In this document: positions 36,091-45,027 of the stretch, piece by piece
Position numbering within the stretch: the stretch's first letter is position 1
Layout: every line of letters starts with the position of its first letter
DNA from: Armatimonadota bacterium
GTDB lineage: Bacteria; Armatimonadota; Fimbriimonadia; Fimbriimonadales; Fimbriimonadaceae
Assembly (NCBI GenBank): GCA_018268375.1
Contig: JAFDWS010000003.1
Span: 142,271 to 206,270, forward strand
Reading direction: 5' to 3'
DNA: 64,000 bases
The notes under the pieces: generated by a model
What the model was told of the DNA's origin: nothing
The model's database searches: none
Seen by the model: the letters and a program-made list of their open reading frames with translations, nothing else
Made by a program: the position numbers and the translations under genes

Positions 36091-38327
36091 TTCTGCTGGA
36101 GCGTGCGCACTCTGATCGCGGCAACATTGACCTTGCCGCCCTGCTTGACAATCAACCGGACGTATCGCGACCGGACTGGCGTCGATACGTATGTCAGAAC
36201 ATCGTGCGTGCCCGATTTCTTGCCGCGCTCAAGGAGGCGAAGCGGCCCCGCCGGTTCGACGATCCAGGGGTTGGTCTCGCCCGACTTTTGCCCGGTCTTG
36301 CCCGTAGCGATCTCGAACCGGTCCCAGATTCCGCCGGTCGTCTCGATCTCGACCGCAGCGATCAAACGGTCTCTGCCCAGGTCGATCTCGACCCAAGACG
36401 GTGCTGCGTCCCCAGGTTGGAGACTGACACTCGTATCGTTGTTGCCGTCCACGAGGGAAGTGAGTTCGGCAGGAAAGCGTTGAAGGGAGTCGGTGACGAT
36501 CTTGGATTGCGCGAGGTCTTCAGTTTCGTTGATCGGCCCGCCCGGTAGGAGGAACTTCAGTTCCAGGAAGGCCGCTCCTAGATTGCCTCTGGCTGCTTCG
36601 CTGACAAGGCTGGTGGCCGAGAGCCAATCGTTCTCGGTCACAAAGTTTGAGGTGACCCTAACGAGAGCGAAGCTGTTCGTCCCGTCTGGTTTCAAAGTGC
36701 CGAACAGGGTCGCACCGCCCTGGGCCGTCAGGTAGACGTAACCCTTGTCGTTCGACTTCGCCTTGTACAAGGCAGTCATCTGGAGTTGGCCATCCGCCAT
36801 AGGGAAGACCTCGACGTCTGCCCCTGAGATGGGGTTCCCGGCGCCGTCAACGATGGCGAGCACGACCAGTTGGGGCAGCTTGGGCGAGTATGCGCCGCGT
36901 TCCGCCAGGGGCTTGCCAACCAAGCTGTTGATGGCCGCGACCTCAGCCCTGCCAAGAAGCCCGCGAGCCGGCAAGGGGGCTTGGGTGCCGCGAGGCTCTC
37001 CCCATGGATAGTTGGGCAACATGAGGGCCGATGGCCAGGCGGAATCGTCACGCGTGTCCCCGATCCAACCGATCGAAACGTCTGGCGTAGCCGGTGCGTC
37101 GGCGGGGTTCGTCCACTTGCCGGACAGCGGCGAAACGGCCCGCACGGTGTCCTTCAACAACGAGTGAAAGGCATCCGTTTTGCCGAGGGCTGTGAAATCT
37201 CCATGGACGATAAGCGCGGGGCTGTCACCGGAAACGAGCCTGAGCCGCTCCAAGCAGCCCTCTGGCGCAAATGACGCTTTGCTTTGGGCGAACACCCCTT
37301 CATTCACAGCCGCGATGATCCGCTGATAGAACTTGTCCACCGGCTCGTCGCCGCGCTCCTTGTCGACCAGTGCCTGTGCCGCTGGCGAGAGGGCGAACTT
37401 GACGGGCAGGCCACTTATGGAAACGGCCATGGAGGTTCCTGCGCTGTCACTGCCTGCCGCTCGGACGTTCAGCGTCAACTTGTCGTTCCGCGGGTCAGGG
37501 GCATTGGCCAGAATCGCGTCCTTCGTGGTGACGGAGACGGTGTCTCCCGGCGCCAAAGACCGTTGCGAAGCGTCTTGCCCCAGATTCCGATCGCCGATCT
37601 TGAACTCGCTGCTCCAACCCGTGGCGGGCGCGTCTCCCGTGTTTTGGATCTTGGCCGTCCACTTTCCGTCCTGTTCAAGCTCCATCCCCAGGATGACGAG
37701 CCGGGCTCCATTTCCGGCGTTCTTGGTGGTCAGTGTCAGTTCAGGGCCAGGACCCTGGCCTTCGCTGCTATAGAACACGCAGCTGCCTTCGAACTCGATG
37801 CGGAGGCCGTAGTTGTGCGCGGGGTCTTTGCGCATTTCCTCAAGAGCAGGGCCAAGCCCCACAAAGCGCACGCTAGATCCTTCCGTCAGGGCAGTGACAC
37901 CCGAAATCGGCACGGCGTCCTGATCTGAACTACCGCCTGCACCGTGCCACTTGGCTGTACCCGAGGAGTTCAGCCACGTCGCCCCGCCCTTGGGGAACAA
38001 GGGTTGGCCGGGTCGGGCGATGGGGGCACGTTGACCTGCGCCCTCGTTCCATGGGACGAGCACGCGCTTGACCGATTTGAGCTTGACTTCAGACTGGTCA
38101 AGCAGGTGCAGCGTGAGCATCGCGGAATCGACCTGCTGCCCAGAGGGAATCCACTCGAGACCCGGGAACCGCAACAGCAGGGCGGTCTTTACGCCTCCGA
38201 CCAGGAGCCCGTCCCTACCAAGGTTGAACTCGGGGACATCGGCGTCGACGTAGGTGTCCTCGATCGGTTGGAGGTCTGCTGGCCCGGCGAATGGCAAGAG
38301 CGCGGCCAAGGCGATGCCCAGAAACAT
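36087..38327 (-). CDS. Secreted DNRLRE/discoidin-domain protein
   Basis: Protein of 746 residues with a signal peptide (about 1-17). The N-terminal DNRLRE-like beta domain (EDTYVDADVPEFNLGRDG...LLLRF) covers about 20-190. A CARDB-like strand-rich domain lies at about 210-300 (AKIQNTGDAPATGWSSEF). A middle region of unknown fold follows. A C-terminal F5/8 type C (discoidin-like) domain covers about 610-746 (SWVEIDLGRDRLIAAVEIE ... SRYVRLIVKQGG). It probably binds carbohydrate or the cell surface; no catalytic domain is recognised. TAAACT ends 6 bases before its ATG. Confidence 0.82.
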   Translation of the reverse strand: MFLGIALAALLPFAGPADLQPIEDTYVDADVPEFNLGRDGLLVGGVKTALLLRFPGLEWIPSGQQVDSAMLTLHLLDQSEVKLKSVKRVLVPWNEGAGQRAPIARPGQPLFPKGGATWLNSSGTAKWHGAGGSSDQDAVPISGVTALTEGSSVRFVGLGPALEEMRKDPAHNYGLRIEFEGSCVFYSSEGQGPGPELTLTTKNAGNGARLVILGMELEQDGKWTAKIQNTGDAPATGWSSEFKIGDRNLGQDASQRSLAPGDTVSVTTKDAILANAPDPRNDKLTLNVRAAGSDSAGTSMAVSISGLPVKFALSPAAQALVDKERGDEPVDKFYQRIIAAVNEGVFAQSKASFAPEGCLERLRLVSGDSPALIVHGDFTALGKTDAFHSLLKDTVRAVSPLSGKWTNPADAPATPDVSIGWIGDTRDDSAWPSALMLPNYPWGEPRGTQAPLPARGLLGRAEVAAINSLVGKPLAERGAYSPKLPQLVVLAIVDGAGNPISGADVEVFPMADGQLQMTALYKAKSNDKGYVYLTAQGGATLFGTLKPDGTNSFALVRVTSNFVTENDWLSATSLVSEAARGNLGAAFLELKFLLPGGPINETEDLAQSKIVTDSLQRFPAELTSLVDGNNDTSVSLQPGDAAPSWVEIDLGRDRLIAAVEIETTGGIWDRFEIATGKTGQKSGETNPWIVEPAGPLRLLERGKKSGTHDVLTYVSTPVRSRYVRLIVKQGGKVNVAAIRVRTLQQN

Positions 38328-38333
38328 GCTGGC

Positions 38334-38339
38334 AGTTTA
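38334..38339 (-). promoter_or_regulatory. -10 element (TAAACT) for the discoidin-domain gene
   Basis: TAAACT on the minus strand ends exactly 6 bases before the ATG at 38327. It overlaps the 3' end of the upstream methyltransferase gene. Confidence 0.4.
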
Positions 38340-39068
38340 TCCGCGCCTTGCGGTGTAGTGGAGGCGATCGCTCTTCGCCCTCGGCGGATCGAGGGTGTAA
38401 CTGTCGTACGCCCGTACCTCTTCGAATCCAGCGTCGTTCAGGAACTGAACGATCTCTTCTTGCGTGTGGGCTCGCTGCACGTGGGTCTCTTGAAAGTGGT
38501 GACCGTCCCGTTCGAACTCCATGGAGACTCTGATGATCCGGGACTTCGGGTCGTAGTCGCCCTCCCACTTGTATCGGATCGGCGCCTTGGGACTGCGCTC
38601 CCGCTGATCGAACATGCGTTGCTCAAAGGCGTAGGCCGTGTTCACGTCGAAAACGAACGTCCCGCCGGGCTCAAGGTGCCGTGCGACGCGCCCGATCGCC
38701 TTGCTGAGGCTGGTCGGTTCCGTGATGTAGTTCAAGCTGTCGAAGAACGAATACGCGCCGGCAAAGGTCTCGCCTAGGTCGACCGTGGCGGCGTCGGCGA
38801 CCTCGTACCGCAAAGGGAGACCGAGTTTTGCCGCTTTGGCCCTTGCCTGTTGAACCATCGGCTCGCTCAGGTCGAAGCCCGTGACCTCGTAGCCCTCTTG
38901 TGCGAGTAGCTCCGCGACCAGCCCGGTTCCACAGCAAACGTCCAGCAGCTTGCGCGGATTGACGTCCATCTGCGCCAGCAGCAGTTGGTAGTAGCCGACC
39001 CACATGTCGTAGGGCACGTGGGACATCAAGACGTCGTAGTGCTCGGCAATCGGACCGAAGCTCGTCAT
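38337..39068 (-). CDS. Class I SAM-dependent methyltransferase
   Basis: Protein of 243 residues. Motif I is LLDVCCGTGLVAELL. It is followed by the acidic FDLSEPMVQQA loop and a Methyltransf_25-type core ending near residue 150. A beta-rich C-terminal part (YKWEGDYDPKSRIIRVSMEF) follows, as in glycine/sarcosine-type or ubiquinone-biosynthesis-like methyltransferases. The substrate is unknown. It overlaps the prenyl synthase gene by ATGA, which suggests a lipid or quinone context. Confidence 0.88.
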   Translation of the reverse strand: MTSFGPIAEHYDVLMSHVPYDMWVGYYQLLLAQMDVNPRKLLDVCCGTGLVAELLAQEGYEVTGFDLSEPMVQQARAKAAKLGLPLRYEVADAATVDLGETFAGAYSFFDSLNYITEPTSLSKAIGRVARHLEPGGTFVFDVNTAYAFEQRMFDQRERSPKAPIRYKWEGDYDPKSRIIRVSMEFERDGHHFQETHVQRAHTQEEIVQFLNDAGFEEVRAYDSYTLDPPRAKSDRLHYTARRG

Positions 39069-39943
39069 CGATCCCGCGCCACACAGTAGTCCGCCAGGTC
39101 GCGGACGGGAGCCGTGTCCCCCGGCACGTCTTCGAGCTGTCGTAAGGCAGCCGCGAGTTCCCCGTTCGCCTCGTCCAGAGAATCCTCAATGCTCAGACAA
39201 GCCGGATAAGTCATCTTCAGGCGGTCGCGGTCTGATCCCGCGGCTTTGCCCAAGGTTTCCTGGGCCGACGTCTCATTGAGGACGTCGTCGATGATCTGGA
39301 ATGCGAGTCCGAGGTGGCGGCCAAAAGTGCCGAGGGCCGACTGGACAGTCGCTCCGCTTCCGGCGGCAAGCGCGCCCAACTCGCATGAAGCAGAGATGAG
39401 GCTCGCGGTCTTCATCAAGTGGATACGGCGCACGGTCTCGATCTTGGGCGGCTCGCCCTCTGAGAGGACGTCGAGCATCTCTCCGCCGACGAGGCCCTGG
39501 CTACCCACTGCTTGCGAGAGGACGGCGTTAGCCCGTGCCTTGGCCGAATCCGACAGGCACGAGGAGGCGAGCACTTCAAAGGCGAGGGCGAAGAGGGCGT
39601 CTCCCGCCAGCACGGCGACGGACTCGGCGAAGGCCTTGTGGACGGTCAACCGCCCGCGACGGAGGTCGTCGTTGTCGATGGCAGGCAGGTCGTCGTGGAT
39701 CAGGGAGAAGCAGTGGACCAGCTCTACTGCGCAACCGACTTCCAGCCCCTGTGCCTCGGTTCCGCCTGCCGCCAGCGCCGACGCCATGGCAAGGGCGGGC
39801 CGGATTCTCTTGCCGTCGCCCAGGACGGCGTAGCGCATCGCACGGTGCAAGGCTTCTGGAGCTTGGGACTCCTTGGGGAGGATCTCGGCCAGGCGTTGGT
39901 CGATCGAAGAACGATAGGCCCTAAGACGGGCTTCACCGGACAC
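39065..39943 (-). CDS. ispA: Polyprenyl (farnesyl/geranylgeranyl) diphosphate synthase
   Basis: Protein of 292 residues. The first aspartate-rich motif is in SLIHDDLPAIDNDDLRRG and the second in FQIIDDVLN. The residues before the first motif (CAVELVHCF) match the short-chain bacterial IspA group. It condenses isopentenyl diphosphate with allylic diphosphates to C15-C20 products for quinones, carotenoids or undecaprenol. Exact chain length is not certain. Translationally coupled to the methyltransferase downstream. Confidence 0.9.
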   Translation of the reverse strand: MSGEARLRAYRSSIDQRLAEILPKESQAPEALHRAMRYAVLGDGKRIRPALAMASALAAGGTEAQGLEVGCAVELVHCFSLIHDDLPAIDNDDLRRGRLTVHKAFAESVAVLAGDALFALAFEVLASSCLSDSAKARANAVLSQAVGSQGLVGGEMLDVLSEGEPPKIETVRRIHLMKTASLISASCELGALAAGSGATVQSALGTFGRHLGLAFQIIDDVLNETSAQETLGKAAGSDRDRLKMTYPACLSIEDSLDEANGELAAALRQLEDVPGDTAPVRDLADYCVARDR

Positions 39944-39984
39944 TCCCGGCAGTCTACCAGCGGCTCTGGTATCTTGCCCGCACG

Positions 39985-41265
39985 ATGGCGACAGTCAGGC
40001 CGTTTCGCGGTCTCAGGTTCCAGGAGAGCGCAGGCAGTTTGGACGCGCTGGTCGCTCCGCCGTATGACGTCCTTAACGAGGCGCAGCGGGAAGAGTCCGG
40101 AGCCAAGAGCACGCACAACGTGGTCCACCTCACACTGCCGGAGCAGTTGCCGGACGACCGTTCGAAGTTCGTGAAGTATGCGCGAAGCGCCGCGCGGCTC
40201 GAGGAGTGGCGACGAACCGGTGCGATGGCGCTGGAAGACCGACCCTCCTTCTACCGTTACGCGCAAACGTTCAACGTCCCCGGCGGTGGCGAGGCGTTCA
40301 CCCGGACGAGCCTGATCGTGCTCCTGAAGGTCGAGCCCTACGAGAAGGGGGTCGTCCTGCCTCATGAGCAGACTTTCCCCAAGCACAAGGAGGACAGGCT
40401 CCGGTTGCTCGAGGCCACTCGCAGCCACTTGGAGTGTATCTTCGGCCTTTACGAAGACGACGACAACGCCGTCCACAAGCTGGTTTCGGGTGCAAGCGGT
40501 CGGAGGGTGGCGGACATCACCACCCCTGAGGACGGTATCCGGCAAACCCTCGACGTCATTGACGACCCTGCCACAACGAAGGCCATCTCGCAAGCCTTGG
40601 CTGACAAGAGACTTTGGATCGCGGACGGCCACCATCGCTACGAGACCGCGCTTGCGTTTCGCGAGGCAGCAGGGCCGAACCAGGGCCTGATTCCGGAGGA
40701 CTTCATGATGATGGCGGTCGACAGCATGACCGACCCCGGGCTTGTCCTTCTCCCGACACACAGGATCCTCAAGACGCTCCCCGGTTCTGCCACCGATCTT
40801 CGGGCAAAGATGGCCGCCCATTTCGAGGTTGAGGACGCTCCGAACTCCAAACTGATGACACGGATCGAGGCGCTTGGGGCAGCCGGCAAGAGGGCTTTCG
40901 GGATCGCCTTGCCGGGCGGGGCAGGTTTCGTGGCTTCGACGTCGAACATTGCCGCCATCGCCGCTCAGATCGATGGGCCGGGAAGCGCGATGCTGAAGGA
41001 GTTGGACGTCAGCGTCCTCCATGGATTCATCTTCGAAAAGATGCTAGGGTTGACTGGTCTCGACTTCTTCGGCTACACCCGAATCGAGTCGGAGGCGGTA
41101 GATGCGGTCGAAAATGGGGCCCCGGCGAGCTTCCTCATGAACCCTCCCACCGTCGAAGATATGAGGCTAATTGCCCTGGGAGGGGAGAAGATGCCGCAAA
41201 AATCTACCTATTACAACCCAAAGTTGCTCAGTGGCCTCGTCGTTTGGTCGCTGAAAGACTTCTAA
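39985..41265 (+). CDS. DUF1015 family protein
   Basis: Protein of 426 residues. It has the DUF1015 N-terminus VRPFRGLRF...VAPPYDVL, a middle LWIADGHHRYETALAFR motif and a C-terminal PQKSTYYNPKLLSGLVVWSL. This conserved family has an unclear role; some members are annotated as phosphatase or kinase-like, without firm proof. Cytoplasmic, no signal peptide. TATCTT ends 9 bases before the ATG. The MBL hydrolase follows after 7 bases. Confidence 0.9.
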   Translation: MATVRPFRGLRFQESAGSLDALVAPPYDVLNEAQREESGAKSTHNVVHLTLPEQLPDDRSKFVKYARSAARLEEWRRTGAMALEDRPSFYRYAQTFNVPGGGEAFTRTSLIVLLKVEPYEKGVVLPHEQTFPKHKEDRLRLLEATRSHLECIFGLYEDDDNAVHKLVSGASGRRVADITTPEDGIRQTLDVIDDPATTKAISQALADKRLWIADGHHRYETALAFREAAGPNQGLIPEDFMMMAVDSMTDPGLVLLPTHRILKTLPGSATDLRAKMAAHFEVEDAPNSKLMTRIEALGAAGKRAFGIALPGGAGFVASTSNIAAIAAQIDGPGSAMLKELDVSVLHGFIFEKMLGLTGLDFFGYTRIESEAVDAVENGAPASFLMNPPTVEDMRLIALGGEKMPQKSTYYNPKLLSGLVVWSLKDF

Positions 41266-41272
41266 GGTAAAC

Positions 41273-42082
41273 ATGGTCATCCACCTCCTGGGAACCGGTG
41301 GTGCGGACGGGGTGCCGGCCCTCTACTCGGAGTCGAGGGTCAGCAAGTACGCGAGGGAACACGGCGGCAAAGACGTCCGCAGCCGTGCGTCTGCCCTTGT
41401 GGACGGAGTGATCAAGCTCGACCTTGGCCCCGACAGCTGGTCTCAAGTCGTAAGGGAGCGTTTGGACGCAAGGGAGTGGTGCGCGGTCGCTTACACCCAC
41501 TCAGACGCCGACCACTTCGCCGTTGAAGAGCTTCAGTACGTCCTCTATCCCTTCAACGACTATGAGATGGCCGGATTCACAATCTTTGGCAACAACCTCA
41601 TCAGCGAGGCGATCAGAAGCCGCTATCCCGACTGGCCATTTGAGATCGTCACTACCAAGAGCTTTTGCCAGTCATCGTGCGGCGATTACGTCCTGACACC
41701 GATCAAGGCCCGGCACGGATCGCCGGACGAGGACACCCACAACATCATCATCCAGCAAGGGGGCCGGACTCTGCTCTATGCCACCGACACCGGCATCTGG
41801 GACGAGCCGACTTGGGCCTTCCTAATGGACCACCGCCTGGACTGCCTTGTCCTGGAATGCACCGAGGGCTTCGTCCTCACGCCTTACAACGGACACCTCG
41901 ACATCGAGGAATTCGAGCAGGTGATCGAACGGCTGCGCAAGCAGGGCACGGTCACTGACGGCACCAAGATCGTGACGACCCACCACAGCCACAACGGCGA
42001 CGCTACTCACGCCGAGTTAGAAGCCCGGCTCAATCCGCTGGGCGTCGTTGTAGGCTACGACGGGCTGAAGGTCGAGTTCTGA
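41273..42082 (+). CDS. MBL-fold metal-dependent hydrolase
   Basis: Protein of 269 residues with a metallo-beta-lactamase fold of the PhnP/RNase Z-like type. The opening GTGGADG motif leads to metal ligands in THSDADHFA (HxDxDH). ARHGSPD and LYATDTG follow, then THHSHNGDATH near the C-terminus. PhnP-like members cleave cyclic phosphodiesters. The substrate here is not known. It is probably co-transcribed with the DUF1015 gene. Confidence 0.85.
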   Translation: MVIHLLGTGGADGVPALYSESRVSKYAREHGGKDVRSRASALVDGVIKLDLGPDSWSQVVRERLDAREWCAVAYTHSDADHFAVEELQYVLYPFNDYEMAGFTIFGNNLISEAIRSRYPDWPFEIVTTKSFCQSSCGDYVLTPIKARHGSPDEDTHNIIIQQGGRTLLYATDTGIWDEPTWAFLMDHRLDCLVLECTEGFVLTPYNGHLDIEEFEQVIERLRKQGTVTDGTKIVTTHHSHNGDATHAELEARLNPLGVVVGYDGLKVEF

Positions 42083-42297
42083 GCCCTTTTCACTTGACGG
42101 TTCGTTCAAGCTGCCGACTCTAAAGGGCTGCGCTCCCTTTCTGCACTTCGGTCCGTCCCTTCTCATGGCCAAAGGAGTGGCGGGCGAGGGCTATGGATGG
42201 CCGCTCCCCTTCGAGGATCGAGGGAGGCGTTGGGTGGTTCGGATCAGTTCGGCTAGTTCAGAGTGGATCGGTTGGTTCGGGGTTTGAGTGACGAAGT

Positions 42298-42837
42298 GTG
42301 AGCGAGCGTCCCCCTAAGACGATCCGAGGGAAGACCCCCGTCCGCCAGCTTTTCAAGGACTTCAAGAAGCTCCACCCTCCTCAGGTCGAGCTAGCGTTCC
42401 TCTTGCAAGACTGGGACGACGCCTACAACGTCGGCGGGATGTTCCGGGTCGCGGACGGTGTCGGTGCCAGTCTGATCGTCACAACGGGCCACACGCCTCA
42501 CCCGCCCGACCCCATGATCGGCGTCACGAGCCTGGGCCACCACCGCCGGATCCCCTTTCGGCACCACCAGTCCCACGAGGCTGGCGCTTTGGAACTTAAA
42601 GCAGCCGGATGGACGTTGATCGCTGTAGAGATTGCAGAAGGGGCTGTGGCTTACTTCGACTTCCACTTCCCTCAAAAGACCTGTCTCGTCCTCGGCAACG
42701 AGGTGAACGGCGTCTACGGAGGAGTCATGAAGCACTGTGACGCGGCTGTCTACATTCCGATGTTAGGAAAGGGCAGGTCGCTCAATGTGCACGTGGCGGC
42801 GGCGGTCGTCGCCTATCGGGCCCAGTTCGGCCGCTGA
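42298..42837 (+). CDS. SpoU/TrmH family RNA methyltransferase
   Basis: Protein of 179 residues consisting of a SPOUT methyltransferase domain. Motif 1 covers NVGGMFRVADGVGAS, motif 2 LVLGNEVNGVYGGVM, and motif 3 the knot residues IPMLGKGRSLNVHVAAAVVAY. It methylates a ribose 2'-OH of tRNA or rRNA; the target is not resolved. Start GTG at 42298. It is preceded by a 215-base gap with imperfect GTTCGG repeats at about 10-bp spacing and no gene. Confidence 0.9.
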   Translation: MSERPPKTIRGKTPVRQLFKDFKKLHPPQVELAFLLQDWDDAYNVGGMFRVADGVGASLIVTTGHTPHPPDPMIGVTSLGHHRRIPFRHHQSHEAGALELKAAGWTLIAVEIAEGAVAYFDFHFPQKTCLVLGNEVNGVYGGVMKHCDAAVYIPMLGKGRSLNVHVAAAVVAYRAQFGR

Positions 42838-42862
42838 CCTTCCTGCAGACTCCGAGGAACAC

Positions 42863-43780
42863 ATGGCATTTGTTGGCAGATGGTTTGGCTTTGGACGCAA
42901 CCCACAGTTCGATGCGGGGCTTCGGCACTATGAGGCCGGCGAGTTCGAAGAGGCAGCGGAGTCGCTGCGGCACGTCAGTCAGCACGAGACCGACCTGACC
43001 ATGCGTCAAAGGGCGAAGTCTTACTTGGCAGGCGCCCTTGGGCGACTCGGTAAGGCAGCCGTGGCGGACGGTGACCACACCAAGGCTATCGATTACCTAG
43101 GCGAGGCCGTGGTTTTACGCCCACGCTATGCCGACCTGCACATGTCGCTCGCTATGGCGCACGAGGCTCTGGGCGAGTACAACAAGCGGAACGAAGAGGT
43201 CGAGGCCGCGCTCCGGATCAACCCGAAGTACGGGGCTGCCGTCCTGTTCCAGGCATCGATGATGATCAAGAGCGGGGATCATGCCAATGGACTGGCTCGG
43301 GCCGTCCAGGCTGTCTCGCTAGATCGTCGTCTCGAGACGGCCCTCTTCAAAGAGGCGATCGCGCTTGCTGATGACGGGAAGTGGGAGGAAGCTGCTTTGA
43401 AGCTGCGCGAGGTTCGGCCGACCGGGCAGGACGATCCTGACTTTCTGATCGTCCGCGGCGATCGCATGATGTCGCAGCAGCGCTACGAAGACGCTGCCGA
43501 GTGCTATCGGAACGCCCTCGAACTGGCGGCCGGCTATCCGGATCTTCACGTCCGGCTCGGGCAGGCGCTGCTCGAGACCGACCAGACCCAGCGTGCGATC
43601 GAGGAGTTTCGCGAGGCGACCGCAATCAACCCGGATTACGCGGAAGCGTTCGCACTCCTCGGGGTCGCACTGCGCAAGCAGGAGCTTGAGAAGGAAGCGA
43701 TCGATGCCTTTCGCAAGGCGCTGGACCTGGATCCGAACCAGATCATCGCGAGCACCGAAATCATGCGCCGTCGCGGCTGA
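42863..43780 (+). CDS. Tetratricopeptide repeat protein
   Basis: Protein of 305 residues made of about seven to eight TPR units (for example YEAGEFEEAAESLRHV, AIDYLGEAVVLRPRYADLH, AIEEFREATAINPDYAEAF, AIDAFRKALDLDPNQ). No signal peptide or catalytic domain. A scaffold role in protein interactions is inferred. The ATG at 42863 gives a compact TPR start; an in-frame ATG at 42785 lies inside the methyltransferase gene. Confidence 0.88.
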   Translation: MAFVGRWFGFGRNPQFDAGLRHYEAGEFEEAAESLRHVSQHETDLTMRQRAKSYLAGALGRLGKAAVADGDHTKAIDYLGEAVVLRPRYADLHMSLAMAHEALGEYNKRNEEVEAALRINPKYGAAVLFQASMMIKSGDHANGLARAVQAVSLDRRLETALFKEAIALADDGKWEEAALKLREVRPTGQDDPDFLIVRGDRMMSQQRYEDAAECYRNALELAAGYPDLHVRLGQALLETDQTQRAIEEFREATAINPDYAEAFALLGVALRKQELEKEAIDAFRKALDLDPNQIIASTEIMRRRG

Positions 43781-43785
43781 CACAA

Positions 43786-43812
43786 GGCATGGGGCCCTTG
43801 GAGCCCCATGCC
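43786..43812 (+). terminator. Stem-loop after the TPR gene
   Basis: Ten-bp stem GGCATGGGGC / GCCCCATGCC with a 7-base loop starting 6 bases after the stop codon. No U-tract follows. Confidence 0.55.
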
Positions 43813-43846
43813 CGCAACCTAGGGCGAATCGGTCCCGTCTCCTTGA

Positions 43847-44128
43847 ATGGAGACACGGGACGCGAAAGCGTCTGGGAAAGCCTTGATCGCATTGTTCGCC
43901 ACATTAGTCAGCCTCTTCGGAGTGCTCATCATTACCGGACTCTTGTGGTGGTTCCTCCTTCGCCCCATTGGAAACCGCGCAAGCGGCGCCATCGAGCGCG
44001 CCGACGAGTCTTACGCAGTCCGTGAGGCGCGTGAGCACATCTCGGACGAGGAGCGGGCGAAGGCAGAAGAGGAACTCAAGTTGCTTGCAGGCGAAACCCG
44101 GGAGCACGACCCGTCCCAAGAGACATGA
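43847..44128 (+). CDS. Small single-pass membrane protein upstream of SPFH genes
   Basis: Protein of 93 residues. A basic N-terminus precedes one transmembrane helix (about 13-37, ALIALFATLVSLFGVLIITG). A charged helical cytoplasmic tail follows. The stop overlaps the start of the first SPFH gene (ATGA), so the three proteins are probably made together. A partner or adaptor role for the SPFH assembly is inference; no family recognised. Confidence 0.65.
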   Translation: METRDAKASGKALIALFATLVSLFGVLIITGLLWWFLLRPIGNRASGAIERADESYAVREAREHISDEERAKAEEELKLLAGETREHDPSQET

Positions 44129-45021
44129 GACTCAGACCGAGCACCAAGCTCAAGCTTTTCGGCATTCTCGTCGGCATCCCCCTGGCCCTTATCGGTCTGT
44201 GGATGCTGAGCATGATCAGGTGGATTGCGGCTGGCGAAGTCGGTGTGATCTACAGCGCTTCTCAAGGGCTGCAGAACACAGTTCACCCACCGAGGGCAAT
44301 CATCGTCTGGCCGTTCGAGCAGCTGTACACGTACCCAACGAAGATCCAGAACGCGGTCTACACCCAAGACCAAAATGCGGGCGAGATTAAGGCCGCCGAC
44401 GGCATATTGATCACGACCAGTGACAACGCCAACACCACGTTTGACATCAGCGTCCTCTACCGTGTCCTGCCAGAAAACGTCCCTCTGGTGTTCAGAACCT
44501 ACGGCGCGATTCCCATTGAGGACATCCAAAGCCAACACATCCGCAGGGCTGTCCGCGACGGTGCCAGCGCGATAGGAAGCAAGTACGACGTGTTCCAGCT
44601 CATGGGGGAGAAGCGCGTCGAGGCGAGCGAGGCCCTCACCGAAGAGCTAAGAGGGCGATTGTCCAGCAAGGGCATCACTGTCGAGCGAGCGATGATCCTC
44701 GGCGCGCACCCCTCGGCCGATTTGCTGCAAAAGATCAATAGTCGAGTGAACAGCTACACCGCATTGCAGATCTCGCAACTCCAGAACCAGATCGCGGAAA
44801 TCAACCGGCAGATCAGCGTTGTCGACGCGGAGGCGACGCAAAAGGCCAACGCGCTCGCCGCCGCCGGCACTCAGGACCGTTCGATCTCGTTCCTGAACCT
44901 CGACTTGATGGAGCAGGCCATCGAGAAATGGAACGGTGAGCTCTCACCCCTCCGCTCAGATGGCAAGCAGACGATCGTGCTTTCAGACGGACGTCTCGTC
45001 GTTCCGCAGGAGCAAAGGTGA
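44125..45021 (+). CDS. SPFH/prohibitin-family membrane protein A
   Basis: Protein of 298 residues. An N-terminal transmembrane anchor lies at about 10-30. An SPFH/Band 7 domain covers about 35-220 (GEVGVIYSASQGLQN, DGILITTSDNANTTFDISVLYRV). A C-terminal coiled coil covers about 215-270. Such proteins assemble into large ring- or cage-like oligomers that organise membrane domains and often control FtsH or other proteases. It is paired with a second SPFH gene 6 bases downstream, as in HflK/HflC or PHB1/PHB2 pairs. Confidence 0.87.
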   Translation: MRLRPSTKLKLFGILVGIPLALIGLWMLSMIRWIAAGEVGVIYSASQGLQNTVHPPRAIIVWPFEQLYTYPTKIQNAVYTQDQNAGEIKAADGILITTSDNANTTFDISVLYRVLPENVPLVFRTYGAIPIEDIQSQHIRRAVRDGASAIGSKYDVFQLMGEKRVEASEALTEELRGRLSSKGITVERAMILGAHPSADLLQKINSRVNSYTALQISQLQNQIAEINRQISVVDAEATQKANALAAAGTQDRSISFLNLDLMEQAIEKWNGELSPLRSDGKQTIVLSDGRLVVPQEQR

Positions 45022-45027
45022 AGCAGA

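Noticed and set aside
39724..41022. 432-codon minus-strand frame across DUF1015
   Set aside because: Antisense to a recognised conserved gene, and its end runs into the prenyl synthase in the wrong frame.
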